This document shows, piece by piece, positions 1 through 8,714 of a stretch of 64,000 bases of DNA. Under the pieces are notes generated by a model. The model was not told where the DNA came from. It ran no database searches and worked only from the letters and a program-made list of their open reading frames with translations. The stretch is from CAIJXJ01 sp964445115 (GTDB lineage: Bacteria > Pseudomonadota > Gammaproteobacteria > Burkholderiales > Methylophilaceae). Each line of letters opens with the position of its first letter. Positions within the stretch are counted from its first letter, which is position 1. The translations under genes were made by a program, and so were the position numbers. The stretch spans positions 3,013 to 67,012 of the forward strand of contig CAYUJU010000010.1 in assembly GCA_964445115.1 (NCBI GenBank), given 5' to 3'.

Positions 1-1179
1 GCAAATTTCCGGCAACCCCACCAGCCCCATGTAAATCACCAGGGTCTGCGACGGGCGGACCAGCGCAGGCCAGTCGAGATTGACCGAGCCATCCCGTAAG
101 TGCCCGGTGGCGAAGACGACCGACTGGGCGTGATCCCGATGCGTCAGCGGGATCCCCGCATAAGTCGACACCCCGCAGGCAGCGGTGATACCCGGCACGA
201 CCTGGAACGGCACACCTTCGGCCATCAGGGTTTCGATCTCCTCGCCGCCACGCCCGAAAATAAAAGGATCACCGCCTTTCAGGCGCAGCACGCGCTTGCC
301 CGATTTGGCCAGACGCGCCAGCAACTGATTGATTTCCTCTTGTGGGACCGCATGATCGGCGCGCTGCTTGCCGACATAAATACGTTCCGCATCGCGGCGC
401 ACCAGTTCCATGACGTCGTCGCTGACCAACTTGTCATAGAGCACCACGTCGCATTGCTGCATCAGGCGCAATGCACGAAAGGTCAACAAATCAGGGTCAC
501 CCGGACCTGCACCGACCAGATACACTTCCCCTTGGGGCACGGATTCAGCGTCACCTTGCAACGCGTCAGCCATCATTTGTCGCGCTGCCGGGAGTTGGCC
601 GGACAGCACACGCTCAGCGATCACACCTTGAAAGACCTGCTCCCAGAACAGTCGGCGCTGCTGGGAGGAAGGCAAGCATGCCTTCACTTGTTCACGGAAC
701 TCGGCCGCAAGCCCGGCGAGCTTGCCATAAGCAGCCGGGATCATGGTTTCGAGCTTGGCACGCAGCATACGCGCCAGCACCGGTGCGGCACCCCCGCTGG
801 AAATCGCCACCACCAGCGGCGAGCGATCCACGACCGAGGGCACGATGAACGTGCACAACACCGGCGCATCCACCACATTGACCGGGATACGCTGCGCCCG
901 GGCCGCCTCAGACACTTGTTGATTCACGACGGAGTCGTCGGTCGCTGCGATCACAAGCGTGGCATTCTCAAGACTGGCGGGGGCAAACGGGGTGGGGGTC
1001 CAGCCTATCTGTCCGGACGCATGTTCGGACTGCAGTTCCTGGCAAAGCACAGGCGAGACAACGTCGACCGCAGCGCCCGCCTTGCGCAGCAACGCGACCT
1101 TGCGCAGCGCCACCTCGCCGCCGCCCACCACCACCACGCGTTGCCCGCGCAGGTTCATGAATATCGGGAAATAGTCCAT
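1..1179 (-). CDS. cysG: Siroheme synthase CysG, 5' part (truncated by window edge)
   Basis: Multifunctional enzyme making siroheme from uroporphyrinogen III, for sulfite/nitrite reductases. Reading back from ATG at 1179 gives 393 open codons with no stop. The N-terminus carries a Rossmann NAD site (VVVVGGGEVA, about residues 15-24) of the precorrin-2 dehydrogenase/ferrochelatase half. From about residue 218 the SAM-dependent uroporphyrinogen methyltransferase half begins (VGAGPGDPDLLT), followed by the GGDPFIFGRGGEE motif. Family members have about 470 residues, so roughly 75 C-terminal residues lie outside the window. It is divergent from miaB across a 124-bp gap. Confidence 0.93.
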   Translation of the reverse strand, partial: MDYFPIFMNLRGQRVVVVGGGEVALRKVALLRKAGAAVDVVSPVLCQELQSEHASGQIGWTPTPFAPASLENATLVIAATDDSVVNQQVSEAARAQRIPVNVVDAPVLCTFIVPSVVDRSPLVVAISSGGAAPVLARMLRAKLETMIPAAYGKLAGLAAEFREQVKACLPSSQQRRLFWEQVFQGVIAERVLSGQLPAARQMMADALQGDAESVPQGEVYLVGAGPGDPDLLTFRALRLMQQCDVVLYDKLVSDDVMELVRRDAERIYVGKQRADHAVPQEEINQLLARLAKSGKRVLRLKGGDPFIFGRGGEEIETLMAEGVPFQVVPGITAACGVSTYAGIPLTHRDHAQSVVFATGHLRDGSVNLDWPALVRPSQTLVIYMGLVGLPEIC

Positions 1180-1208
1180 ATTGCTATTCTACCCGCGCAC
1201 CGGGCACA

Positions 1209-1238
1209 TTGCCCCAAGCACCGTGTTTCATCTATAAT
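1209..1238 (+). promoter_or_regulatory. Candidate sigma-70 promoter for the miaB operon
   Basis: TTGCCC (1209-1214), an 18-bp spacer and a perfect TATAAT (1233-1238) lie 66 bp before the miaB start, in the cysG-miaB divergent gap. The -10 box is strong and the -35 box is partial. Confidence 0.5.
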
Positions 1239-1303
1239 GCCGCCTTAGCTTACTGTTTTTTCAGGATTATTTTGCAACACTCCCCACGCAGGAGCCGTAT
1301 ATC

Positions 1304-2635
1304 TTGAGCGCTCCCAAAAAAGTTTTCATCAAGACCTTCGGCTGCCAGATGAACGAGTACGACTCGTCGCGCATGGCGGACCTGATGCAGGCAGCGGAAG
1401 GTATGCAGCCCACCGAGAATGCCGAGGATGCCGATGTCATCCTGATCAACACCTGTTCGGTGCGGGAAAAACCGCAGGAAAAAGTGTTCAGCCAGCTTGG
1501 CCAGTTCCGCCTGCTCAAGCAAAAAAACCCGAATCTGGTTATTGGCGTGGGTGGTTGCGTGGCTAGCCAGGAAGGCGATGCCATCGTCGAACGTGCCCCG
1601 TTCGTGGACGTGGTATTCGGCCCACAAACTCTCCACCGATTGCCGGAAATGATCGCCGAGAAACGCGCCTCCGGTCGCTCGCAAGTTGACATCAGTTTCC
1701 CGGAGATCGAAAAGTTCGACCGTCTTCCACCACCACGCGTCGAAGGCGCTACAGCGTTCCTGTCGATCATGGAGGGTTGCAGCAAGTACTGCACATTCTG
1801 CGTGGTGCCGTATACCCGCGGCGAGGAAGTCTCGCGTCCGTTCGAAGATGTACTGACCGAAGCCGCGCAACTGGTGCAACAGGGCGTCAAGGAACTCACG
1901 CTGCTCGGCCAGAACGTCAATGCCTACCGCGGTGCCATGCAATCAGGGGAAACTGCCGACCTGGCCATGCTGCTGGAATACTTGCACGAAATTCCTGGCA
2001 TCGAACGCCTGCGTTACACCACGTCCCACCCCAACGAAATGACGCCGGCCCTGATCGAAGCATATGCCAAGCTACCCAAGCTGGTATCGCACCTGCATCT
2101 GCCGGTGCAGGCTGGCTCCGACCGGATCCTGATGGCGATGAAACGCAATTACACCGGGCTGCAGTACAAATCCCTGATTCGCAAGCTGCGTGCCGCGCGG
2201 CCGGACCTGCACCTGTCATCTGACTTTATTGTCGGCTTCCCCGGTGAAACCGATGCCGATTTCGAAGCCACCATGAAACTGATCGAGGACGTGGGCTTCG
2301 ACTACAGCTTCAGCTTCATCTATAGCGCCCGCCCGGGCACCGGCGCCTCCTATCTGGAGGACGACACCCCGGCCGAGGTGAAGCAGGCCCGTCTGGAGCG
2401 CCTGCAGGCGCGCATCGAGGCCATGGGTTTCGAAAACAGCCAGAAGATGGTCGGCACGACCCAACGCGTGCTGGTCGAAGGCCCCTCAAAGAAGGACCCG
2501 AAACAACTGGCAGGTCGCACGGACAACAATCGTATTGTCAACTTTGACGGCCCGGCGGAACTGATTCATCAGTTCACCACCGTACGTATCACCGAGGCGC
2601 TGCCGCACAGCCTGCGCGGGGAACTCCTTCAATAA
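1304..2635 (+). CDS. miaB: tRNA-2-methylthio-N6-dimethylallyladenosine synthase MiaB
   Basis: Radical SAM methylthiotransferase that converts i6A37 to ms2i6A37 in tRNAs reading UNN codons. It has 443 residues, the usual family length. The N-terminal UPF0004 domain has the three auxiliary-cluster cysteines C14, C51 and C85. The radical SAM CxxxCxxC is C159/C163/C166 in a GCSKYCTFC motif. A C-terminal TRAM domain begins near residue 380. The start is TTG at 1304: it has GGAG about ten bases upstream, and the family N-terminus (KVFIKTFGCQMNEYDS) follows at once. The stop overlaps the phoH ATG (TAATG), so the genes are translationally coupled. Confidence 0.97.
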   Translation: MSAPKKVFIKTFGCQMNEYDSSRMADLMQAAEGMQPTENAEDADVILINTCSVREKPQEKVFSQLGQFRLLKQKNPNLVIGVGGCVASQEGDAIVERAPFVDVVFGPQTLHRLPEMIAEKRASGRSQVDISFPEIEKFDRLPPPRVEGATAFLSIMEGCSKYCTFCVVPYTRGEEVSRPFEDVLTEAAQLVQQGVKELTLLGQNVNAYRGAMQSGETADLAMLLEYLHEIPGIERLRYTTSHPNEMTPALIEAYAKLPKLVSHLHLPVQAGSDRILMAMKRNYTGLQYKSLIRKLRAARPDLHLSSDFIVGFPGETDADFEATMKLIEDVGFDYSFSFIYSARPGTGASYLEDDTPAEVKQARLERLQARIEAMGFENSQKMVGTTQRVLVEGPSKKDPKQLAGRTDNNRIVNFDGPAELIHQFTTVRITEALPHSLRGELLQ

Positions 2636-3594
2636 TGGAAGTCAACTTCACCCCGGAAGACAATGTCCGCCTTGCCAACCTGTGCGGCGCGCTGGACGAG
2701 AACCTGAAGCAGATCGAGGACGCGCTGGAAGTCGGTATCGCACGCCGCGGCGGACATTTCCGCCTCTCTGGCGAGACCCATAACATGCGTCTTGCCGCGC
2801 AGTTGCTGGAAGACTTTTACGAACGCGCCCGCAAGCCCATTGGGCTGGAGGACGTGCAACTCGGACTGGTGGAGGTCGGTAAGTTGAGTGCGGATGCCGT
2901 GACCACGGCCTCTATGCCGGTGCTGATGACGCGCCGCTCCGACCTGCACGGGCGTACGCCTCGGCAGATCGAGTATCTGCAGCAAATTCAGGATTACGAC
3001 ATCACCTTCGGCATCGGCCCGGCCGGTACCGGCAAGACCTATTTGGCTGTCGCCAGCGCAGTGGACGCGATGCAGCGCGACCGCGTCAAACGTATCGTGC
3101 TGGTACGCCCCGCAGTGGAGGCGGGGGAGCGCCTGGGCTTTCTGCCGGGCGACCTGACACAAAAAGTCGACCCTTATCTGCGCCCCCTCTACGACGCCCT
3201 GTACGACCTGATGGGCTTCGACACCGTGCACAAGATGTTCGAGCGCAACGCCATCGAAGTAGCACCGCTGGCCTACATGCGAGGACGCACGCTGAACCAG
3301 AGCTTCATCATTCTGGACGAGGCACAGAACACCACGCCGGAACAGATGAAGATGTTCCTCACCCGTATCGGCTTTGGCACCAAGGCCGTGATCACCGGGG
3401 ACGTGACCCAGATCGACCTCGGACGCGGCCAAAAGTCCGGCCTGATTGAGGCGCAAAAGGTACTGAAAGACGTGCGCGGCATCGCCATCACCCAGTTCCT
3501 GTCGCAGGACGTGGTGCGTCACCCGCTGGTGCAGAAGATCGTTAACGCCTACGAACGTTACGAGCAACAACAGGAAGAATCGGGCCGGGCATGA
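2635..3594 (+). CDS. ybeZ: PhoH-family ATPase (YbeZ)
   Basis: Cytoplasmic P-loop NTPase of the PhoH/YbeZ family, thought to work with YbeY in rRNA processing and ribosome quality control. It has 319 residues. Walker A is GPAGTGKT at residues 128-135 and a Walker B-like ILDEAQN lies near residue 230. The N-terminal 100 residues resemble the usual YbeZ extension with a KH-like fold. It starts on the last base of the miaB stop and overlaps ybeY by four bases (ATGA), fixing both starts. The exact biochemical activity of the family is unsettled; the family call is secure. Confidence 0.95.
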   Translation: MEVNFTPEDNVRLANLCGALDENLKQIEDALEVGIARRGGHFRLSGETHNMRLAAQLLEDFYERARKPIGLEDVQLGLVEVGKLSADAVTTASMPVLMTRRSDLHGRTPRQIEYLQQIQDYDITFGIGPAGTGKTYLAVASAVDAMQRDRVKRIVLVRPAVEAGERLGFLPGDLTQKVDPYLRPLYDALYDLMGFDTVHKMFERNAIEVAPLAYMRGRTLNQSFIILDEAQNTTPEQMKMFLTRIGFGTKAVITGDVTQIDLGRGQKSGLIEAQKVLKDVRGIAITQFLSQDVVRHPLVQKIVNAYERYEQQQEESGRA

Positions 3595-4043
3595 AACCCA
3601 AGCTGAGTCTGGCCGTGCAATACGCCACAAAACCGGAAGGCGTCCCAACGCGCTACCAGTTCAAGAAATGGGCGCAAGCGGCGCTTGAGTGCGATGCTGA
3701 AATCGCCTTGCGCATCGTCGATCTCGAAGAGGGACGCGAACTGAACCACACCTACCGCCACAAAGACTACGCAACCAACGTGCTGACTTTCCCGCTGATG
3801 CAGGAACCGGTGCTGCTGGGCGACATCGTGCTGTGCGCGCCAGTGGTCGAAAAGGAAGCCGCAGAGCAAGGCATTTCGCTAGAAGCCCATTATGCACACC
3901 TGACCGTGCACGGCGTCCTGCACATGCAGGGCTACGACCACGAACACGACGCCGATGCCGAAGTGATGGAAGCGCTGGAAACACAAATCGTCATAAAACT
4001 GGGGTATGCTGACCCCTATCTCGTTGAAAAGGAAGCCAGTTAA
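3591..4043 (+). CDS. ybeY: Endoribonuclease YbeY (16S rRNA 3' maturation)
   Basis: Zinc-dependent endoribonuclease for 16S rRNA 3'-end maturation and 70S quality control. It has 150 residues. The signature is H107, H111 and H117 in HGVLHMQGYDH, the three metal-binding histidines of UPF0054. It sits between phoH and corC with a 4-base overlap upstream and a 1-base TAATG overlap downstream. This is the classical ybeZ-ybeY-ybeX arrangement, so all are expected on one message. Confidence 0.96.
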   Translation: MKPKLSLAVQYATKPEGVPTRYQFKKWAQAALECDAEIALRIVDLEEGRELNHTYRHKDYATNVLTFPLMQEPVLLGDIVLCAPVVEKEAAEQGISLEAHYAHLTVHGVLHMQGYDHEHDADAEVMEALETQIVIKLGYADPYLVEKEAS

Positions 4044-4900
4044 TGGCGGATGACAGTCATAAGCCGACTTTACTCGAAAGGCTTTCCCACCTCCTGCTGC
4101 GCGAACCCGAAGACCGCGAGCAACTGATCGAACTCCTCCACGCCTCCTACGAGAAAAACCTGCTGGACGCCGATGCCCTGGCCATGATCGAGGGCGTGAT
4201 GCAGGTGTCCGAAATGCAGGTACGCGACATCATGATCCCGCGTTCGCAGATGGATGTAATCGACATCACCGATCCGCCGGAAAAATTCATCCCGTTCGTG
4301 ATCGAGACCGCGCACTCGCGCTTCCCCGTCATCGACGAGAACAAGGATGACGTGATCGGTATCCTGCTGGCCAAGGATCTGCTGCGCTATTACGCCGGGG
4401 ACGAGGATTTCAACGTGCGCGACATGCTGCGTCCGGCCGTGTTCATTCCGGAGTCGAAACGACTCAACGTGCTGCTCAAGGAATTCCGCAGCAACCGCAA
4501 CCACATTGCAGTGGTCGTGGACGAATACGGCGGTGTCGCCGGCATGGTAACCATTGAAGACGTGCTGGAACAGATCGTCGGCGACATCGAGGACGAATAC
4601 GATTTCGACGAAACCGAGGACAACATCCTCCGCGACAGCAGCGGCCGCTACCGCATCAAGGCCCTGACCGAGATCGTAGACCTCAACGAGGCCTTGGGCA
4701 CCGAGTTCAGCGACGAGGAATTCTCGACCATCGGAGGACTCATCGTCAGCAAGTTCGGCCATCTCCCCAAGCGCGGCGAACAGGTCATCGTGGACAACTA
4801 CCGTTTCACGGTCCTGCGCGCGGACAGCCGCCGTGTCCATTCCCTGCTGGCAGAACTTTTGCCCGAGACTCTCCGAGAAGTGTCCGACTCAGGCCACTAA
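4043..4900 (+). CDS. corC: CorC/YbeX family CBS-domain protein
   Basis: CorC (YbeX) family protein linked to Mg/Co efflux and more recently to ribosome metabolism. It has 285 residues. Two CBS domains span roughly residues 65-185 (the first begins near RDIMIPRSQMDVI), followed by a CorC/HlyC C-terminal domain from about residue 200 (STIGGLIVSKFGHLPKRGE). There is no membrane segment, as in short YbeX proteins and unlike YfjD/TlyC forms. It is the last gene of the miaB-phoH-ybeY-corC operon. In many proteobacteria lnt follows directly; here lnt is 2.3 kb away. Confidence 0.93.
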   Translation: MADDSHKPTLLERLSHLLLREPEDREQLIELLHASYEKNLLDADALAMIEGVMQVSEMQVRDIMIPRSQMDVIDITDPPEKFIPFVIETAHSRFPVIDENKDDVIGILLAKDLLRYYAGDEDFNVRDMLRPAVFIPESKRLNVLLKEFRSNRNHIAVVVDEYGGVAGMVTIEDVLEQIVGDIEDEYDFDETEDNILRDSSGRYRIKALTEIVDLNEALGTEFSDEEFSTIGGLIVSKFGHLPKRGEQVIVDNYRFTVLRADSRRVHSLLAELLPETLREVSDSGH

Positions 4901-4964
4901 GCACGAACTTTCTTCGCGCCACCACCTCTTAACCCTCATGATCAGCAAATTTGAGGGGATGGGC

Positions 4965-5369
4965 ATGCGGAATACATTCGGCATTCTCTTGTTGGGGCTA
5001 TCGGTGACAGTACATGCCGAGTCAGGGTTACCCAGCCAGGACATCGAGTTTATCGGGGCATTACAGTCGCTCAGACAGCCAGAGGTGTTGGCTAGGCTGG
5101 GCCAACCGGCCAATGTGTTCGAGGTAATCGACCAGCAGGGCAAGGTCCGCTCGACCATCTGGCGCTACGAAGAGCTCAACACCACGGCGGATGGCAGCGT
5201 TTACCGGTTTACCGATATCGATTTCGTGGGCGACCGTATCAAGGATGTGATGTTTTCGAACAGTCCTCCAGAACAGGCGAGAGAGGAACGAGATGCACCT
5301 AGAGAGGTCTGTCCGTCGGAGGGGTGTCACGCCGAGCCCTTGATGCCCGAGCCCGGCGCGCCAGGCTAA
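4965..5369 (+). CDS. Putative periplasmic protein of unknown function
   Basis: A 134-residue protein I do not recognise. I chose ATG 4965 because GAGGGG lies six bases upstream and it gives a clean signal peptide (MRNTFGILLLGLSVTVHA|ES). An in-frame opening reaches back into corC but lacks a ribosome site. The mature part has a LGQPANVFEV...WRYEELNTTADGSVYRFTDIDFVGDRI pattern, reminiscent of small BamE/SmpA-like periplasmic domains. The C-terminus is proline-rich with a cysteine pair (CPSEGC). It is 64 bp downstream of corC and may be its last co-transcribed gene. Confidence 0.7.
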   Translation: MRNTFGILLLGLSVTVHAESGLPSQDIEFIGALQSLRQPEVLARLGQPANVFEVIDQQGKVRSTIWRYEELNTTADGSVYRFTDIDFVGDRIKDVMFSNSPPEQAREERDAPREVCPSEGCHAEPLMPEPGAPG

Positions 5370-5371
5370 GC

Positions 5372-5812
5372 CTATTTTTTCAGGGAGTCGCGGATTTCGC
5401 GCAGCAGCACGATATCTTCCGGTGTCGGGGCCGGTGCCGCCGGAGCAGCTTCCGCTTGTGCAGCCGCCTGGTTTTTCAGTCGGTTGATCTGCTTGACCAT
5501 CATAAAGATCACAAACGCGAGGATCACGAAGTTCAGCGCGATCGTAATAAAGTTGCCGTAAGCCAGCATCGGCACACCGGCGGCCTTGAGCGCAGCATAC
5601 GTTTGCGGAACGTCGGCAGGGCCATCAGCCAGCTTGATGAACATGTTGGAGAAATCCAGCTTGCCCAGCAACATGCCCACGACGGGCAGAATAATGTCAC
5701 CAACCAGCGAATCGACGATCTTGCCGAACGCCGCGCCGATGATCACCCCCACTGCCAGATCGATCACATTCCCCTTGAGGGCAAACTCTTTGAATTCCGA
5801 AGCGATGCTCAT
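5372..5812 (-). CDS. mscL: Large-conductance mechanosensitive channel MscL
   Basis: Homopentameric inner-membrane channel that releases solutes on hypo-osmotic shock. It has 146 residues (E. coli 136). It opens with MSIASEFKEFALKGNVIDLAVGV, where the amphipathic N-helix leads into TM1 with the pore constriction (GVIIGAAFGKIVDSLVGDIILP). TM2 is around residues 78-100, followed by a charged C-terminal helix after an Ala/Pro linker. ATG 5812 was chosen over upstream in-frame starts because it matches the family start and has AAAGGGG upstream. It converges on the preceding periplasmic gene with a 2-bp gap. Confidence 0.96.
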   Translation of the reverse strand: MSIASEFKEFALKGNVIDLAVGVIIGAAFGKIVDSLVGDIILPVVGMLLGKLDFSNMFIKLADGPADVPQTYAALKAAGVPMLAYGNFITIALNFVILAFVIFMMVKQINRLKNQAAAQAEAAPAAPAPTPEDIVLLREIRDSLKK

Positions 5813-5926
5813 CGCGGCAACCCCTTTCATGACTAGTTTGTTATTTATTGCATTACAGGCGCAAAGTGTGGGCCCGTGGCACACCCCCTGTCAACCCGCG
5901 AGGAATAGTGATTTAATCCTGTCTCC

Positions 5927-6775
5927 ATGACCACGACAGACGCTCTCACCCCCCGCAACCACGACCGCGACAGCGCGGGCATGACCTACGTCTATCCAGT
6001 GGTTTCTCGACGTGCCGGCGGCGTGTCGATCGGCATCAACCTCAACCCCAACAATGCTTGCAACTGGCGCTGCATCTACTGCCAAGTACCCAACCTCACC
6101 CGCGGCAATGCCCCAGGCATCGACCTCGCACAACTCGAGCGCGAATTGCGCCAGATGCTGCATGAAGTAACGGCGGGCGATTTCATGCAGCAGCGGGTTG
6201 CCGAGGGCGCGCGCCACCTCGAAGACATCGCCTTTTCCGGGAATGGCGAGCCGACCAGCGCGAAGGTATTTCCAGAAACCGTCGCACTGGTCATTCGCGT
6301 GCTGCAGGATTTTGCCCTGCTGGGCAAGTTGAAGATCAGGTTGATCACCAACGGCAGCCAGATGGACAGGCCGGACATCCTGCAAGCCGTCCGCGCCATG
6401 GCGGCAGCCAATGGCGAAGTCTGGTTCAAGGTCGATGCCGCGACGCGGGAAGGCATCGCCCGCATCAACGACGTCTCGCTCAACCCGTCCGGTGTGCTTG
6501 AACGGTTGAAGGCGTGTGGCGCGGCCTGCCCCACCTGGATACAAACCTGCCTGTTCGCCATCGACGGGAACCCGCCGGACGAAGCTGAATGCCGAGCATG
6601 GCTGGATCTGGTCGGCGCAGCGAAAGACCGCGTGGCCGGCGTGCATTTGTATGGATTGGCACGGCCATCCATGCAGCCTGAAGCGGGTCGGCTTTCCAGC
6701 CTGCCGGCCGAGTGGATGCACGCCCTGGCGGCCCGGGTGGAGGCGCTCGGGATTCCTGTGAGAGTCAGCCCATAA
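5927..6775 (+). CDS. Radical SAM protein of unknown substrate
   Basis: 282-residue radical SAM enzyme. The [4Fe-4S] motif is C45/C49/C52 in NACNWRCIYCQVP, followed by a GNGEPT SAM-binding motif (about residues 105-110). The layout resembles COG0731-type proteins (wyosine synthase-like), but a tRNA substrate is not shown. No second cluster-binding (SPASM) domain is visible. It is monocistronic, divergent from mscL and convergent with a cyclic-nucleotide-binding protein. The class is certain, the substrate unknown. Confidence 0.85.
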   Translation: MTTTDALTPRNHDRDSAGMTYVYPVVSRRAGGVSIGINLNPNNACNWRCIYCQVPNLTRGNAPGIDLAQLERELRQMLHEVTAGDFMQQRVAEGARHLEDIAFSGNGEPTSAKVFPETVALVIRVLQDFALLGKLKIRLITNGSQMDRPDILQAVRAMAAANGEVWFKVDAATREGIARINDVSLNPSGVLERLKACGAACPTWIQTCLFAIDGNPPDEAECRAWLDLVGAAKDRVAGVHLYGLARPSMQPEAGRLSSLPAEWMHALAARVEALGIPVRVSP

Positions 6776-6781
6776 GGGATA

Positions 6782-7144
6782 TCAGCGTGCGAGACGCTGG
6801 TTCATCGCACGCAGCCGGGCGACGATCACCTTCATCACGTCGATCGCGAAGTTCGGTGTCTGCTGTACCAGGAATCTGAAGCGACGCTCGTCGATCTTGA
6901 CCAGCCGACAGTCGGTACGCGCCACCACGTCGGCACTTCCCGGCGCATGATCGATCAAGGCCAGTTCTCCCAGCAGCGCCCCTTGGCTGACGGTGCTGAT
7001 CAGGTCGTCGCCGAGGCGAATCTCCGCCTCACCGGCAAGCAGGACGTACATGAAGTCGTTAACTTCGCCGTGCTGGAGGATGGTGCTGCCGGCAGGGACG
7101 TTGACGGTATCAGTTTCATGCTTGAACAGGTGCGAAAAGTCCAT
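6782..7144 (-). CDS. Single-domain cyclic-nucleotide-binding (Crp-like) protein
   Basis: A 120-residue protein that is just a cNMP-binding beta-roll with a short C-terminal helix. It has no DNA-binding domain, membrane segment or enzyme domain. The phosphate-binding cassette region reads GELALIDHAPGSADV. In CRP the equivalent Arg-Ser pair binds the cyclic phosphate; here the arginine position is glycine, so ordinary cAMP binding is doubtful. It is divergent from lnt with a 67-bp gap and 6 bp from the convergent radical SAM gene. Function unknown; a stand-alone regulatory partner is possible. Confidence 0.8.
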   Translation of the reverse strand: MDFSHLFKHETDTVNVPAGSTILQHGEVNDFMYVLLAGEAEIRLGDDLISTVSQGALLGELALIDHAPGSADVVARTDCRLVKIDERRFRFLVQQTPNFAIDVMKVIVARLRAMNQRLAR

Positions 7145-7155
7145 GGGCGTAATCT

Positions 7156-7185
7156 TTCAAAGTTGAAAATGGTTGCCCGTATAAT
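7156..7185 (+). promoter_or_regulatory. Possible promoter for lnt
   Basis: A perfect TATAAT at 7180-7185 lies 27 bp before the lnt TTG start, in the divergent gap. The best -35 is TTCAAA (7156-7161) with an 18-bp spacer and four matches to consensus. The -10 is convincing and the -35 weak. Confidence 0.4.
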
Positions 7186-7211
7186 GCAGAAAAATTCAGG
7201 CCTCATCTACC

Positions 7212-8678
7212 TTGCGCACCTTCCACATTTTCCACCGACATCCGCTGATCTTAGCTTTTGTATTGGGCAGCCTCGCCGTCACAGGCTACGCCCCGATGGG
7301 TTTCTACCCCGCCCCTGTTCTCACGCTGGCTGGCCTATTCTGGTTATGGTCCACCAGCGACCAGCGCTGGCAACGCTTCCGCATGGGCTATGCCTATGGC
7401 CTGGGGCTGTTCGGCGTCGGCATCTCGTGGATCTACGTCAGCCTGCACGTTTACGGGGGCATGCCCATGCCGCTGGCCGGACTCGCGACCGCCGGGTTCT
7501 GTGCCTTTCTGGCCCTGTTTTCGGGCGCCGCAGGGTTTGTGAGCGCACACTACTCATCTTATCGATGGGCCGTCATGGCCCTCGCCTGGGTATTGCTGGA
7601 ATGGGTACTGAACTGGATTTTCACCGGGTTCCCCTGGATGACGCTGGGCAACGCCCAAGTGCCGTCGAGCCCTCTGGCTGGGTTCGCGCCATTGCTGGGG
7701 GTATTCGGCGTGTCCTTGATGGGGGCCAGCTTTGCCGCCCTGCTGGCAGCCCGCCTGAACGGCGATAAACGCAAAGCCATCCTGTTCGCCCTGCTGGCGA
7801 TCTGGGTCAGCGGCAGCCTGCTGAAGAAGATCGAATGGGGTACGCCGATCGGCAGCCCGATCACGGTCAGCCTGCTGCAGGGCAACATCGCGCAGGACAT
7901 GAAATGGCAGCCGGAAGAAGCCCAGCGGACATTGGCCACGTATCTCGACCTGGCACGTCGGCACCCTGCAGAACTCGTCGTGCTGCCGGAAACGGCCCTG
8001 CCCATGCTGCGCGACGAAGTGCCCGCGGACTACCTCGCGCAATTGACTACCGCAGCAGGTGGCGATGTCCTGACCGGGTTGGTGGAAAGCGCGCCAGGCA
8101 CCTACTTCAACAGCATGGTCAGCTATGGGAAAAGCCCCTCGCAAGCTTACCGCAAGGACCACCTGGTGCCGTTCGGCGAGTTTATCCCGCTGAAATCGTT
8201 GCTGGGGTGGATCTATCGCGACCTGCTGCACATCCCGCTCACCGATCTGTCGTCTGGCGGTGCAGCGCAACGCCCCATGTCCCTGGCAGGCCAGAAAATC
8301 GCGATTAACATCTGTTATGAAGACGTATTCGGCGAGGAAATCATCCGCCAGTTGCCGGAAGCCACCCTGCTGGTCAACGCCAGCAACGATGCCTGGTATG
8401 GCGAATCCTTCGCTGCGCACCAGCACCGGCAGATGTCGCAGATGCGCGCGCTGGAAACCGGCCGCATGATGCTGCGCGCCACCAACACCGGCGCCACCGC
8501 GATCATCAACCCCAAGGGCGAGGTACTGGCCGAGGCGCCGCATTTCACCACCACCGCCCTCACCGGCCAGGCGCAGGGATATACCGGCACGACGCCTTAC
8601 GTGCGCTGGGGCAACTGGCCCGTCATCACCCTGATTTTCCTGGGGCTCGGGGTTTTGTGGACCCGAAAAAAGAAGTAA
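7212..8678 (+). CDS. lnt: Apolipoprotein N-acyltransferase Lnt
   Basis: Inner-membrane enzyme that N-acylates the lipid-modified cysteine of apolipoproteins, the last step of lipoprotein maturation. It has 488 residues. Hydrophobic helices cover residues 10-215 and a C-terminal helix ends the protein. Between them is a periplasmic nitrilase-fold domain with the full catalytic triad E260 (VLPETALP), K315 (YRKDHLVPFGEF) and C368 (NICYEDVFG). The start is TTG at 7212, chosen because the first family helix begins within ten residues. The ribosome site is weak. It is followed closely by glyQ. Confidence 0.95.
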   Translation: MRTFHIFHRHPLILAFVLGSLAVTGYAPMGFYPAPVLTLAGLFWLWSTSDQRWQRFRMGYAYGLGLFGVGISWIYVSLHVYGGMPMPLAGLATAGFCAFLALFSGAAGFVSAHYSSYRWAVMALAWVLLEWVLNWIFTGFPWMTLGNAQVPSSPLAGFAPLLGVFGVSLMGASFAALLAARLNGDKRKAILFALLAIWVSGSLLKKIEWGTPIGSPITVSLLQGNIAQDMKWQPEEAQRTLATYLDLARRHPAELVVLPETALPMLRDEVPADYLAQLTTAAGGDVLTGLVESAPGTYFNSMVSYGKSPSQAYRKDHLVPFGEFIPLKSLLGWIYRDLLHIPLTDLSSGGAAQRPMSLAGQKIAINICYEDVFGEEIIRQLPEATLLVNASNDAWYGESFAAHQHRQMSQMRALETGRMMLRATNTGATAIINPKGEVLAEAPHFTTTALTGQAQGYTGTTPYVRWGNWPVITLIFLGLGVLWTRKKK

Positions 8679-8714
8679 AATCAGGGCCTTTTGCAACCTG
8701 CAGAATCATTTTCG

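Noticed and set aside
100..1248. Long plus-strand open frame opposite cysG
   Set aside because: It is the antisense shadow of cysG: composition is His/Arg/Gln-rich, there is no family pattern, and the minus-strand reading gives a clear siroheme synthase.
2629..3648. Minus-strand open frame of 339 codons opposite phoH
   Set aside because: Shadow of phoH. No signal, motif or ribosome site, and the plus-strand gene has Walker motifs and operon overlaps.
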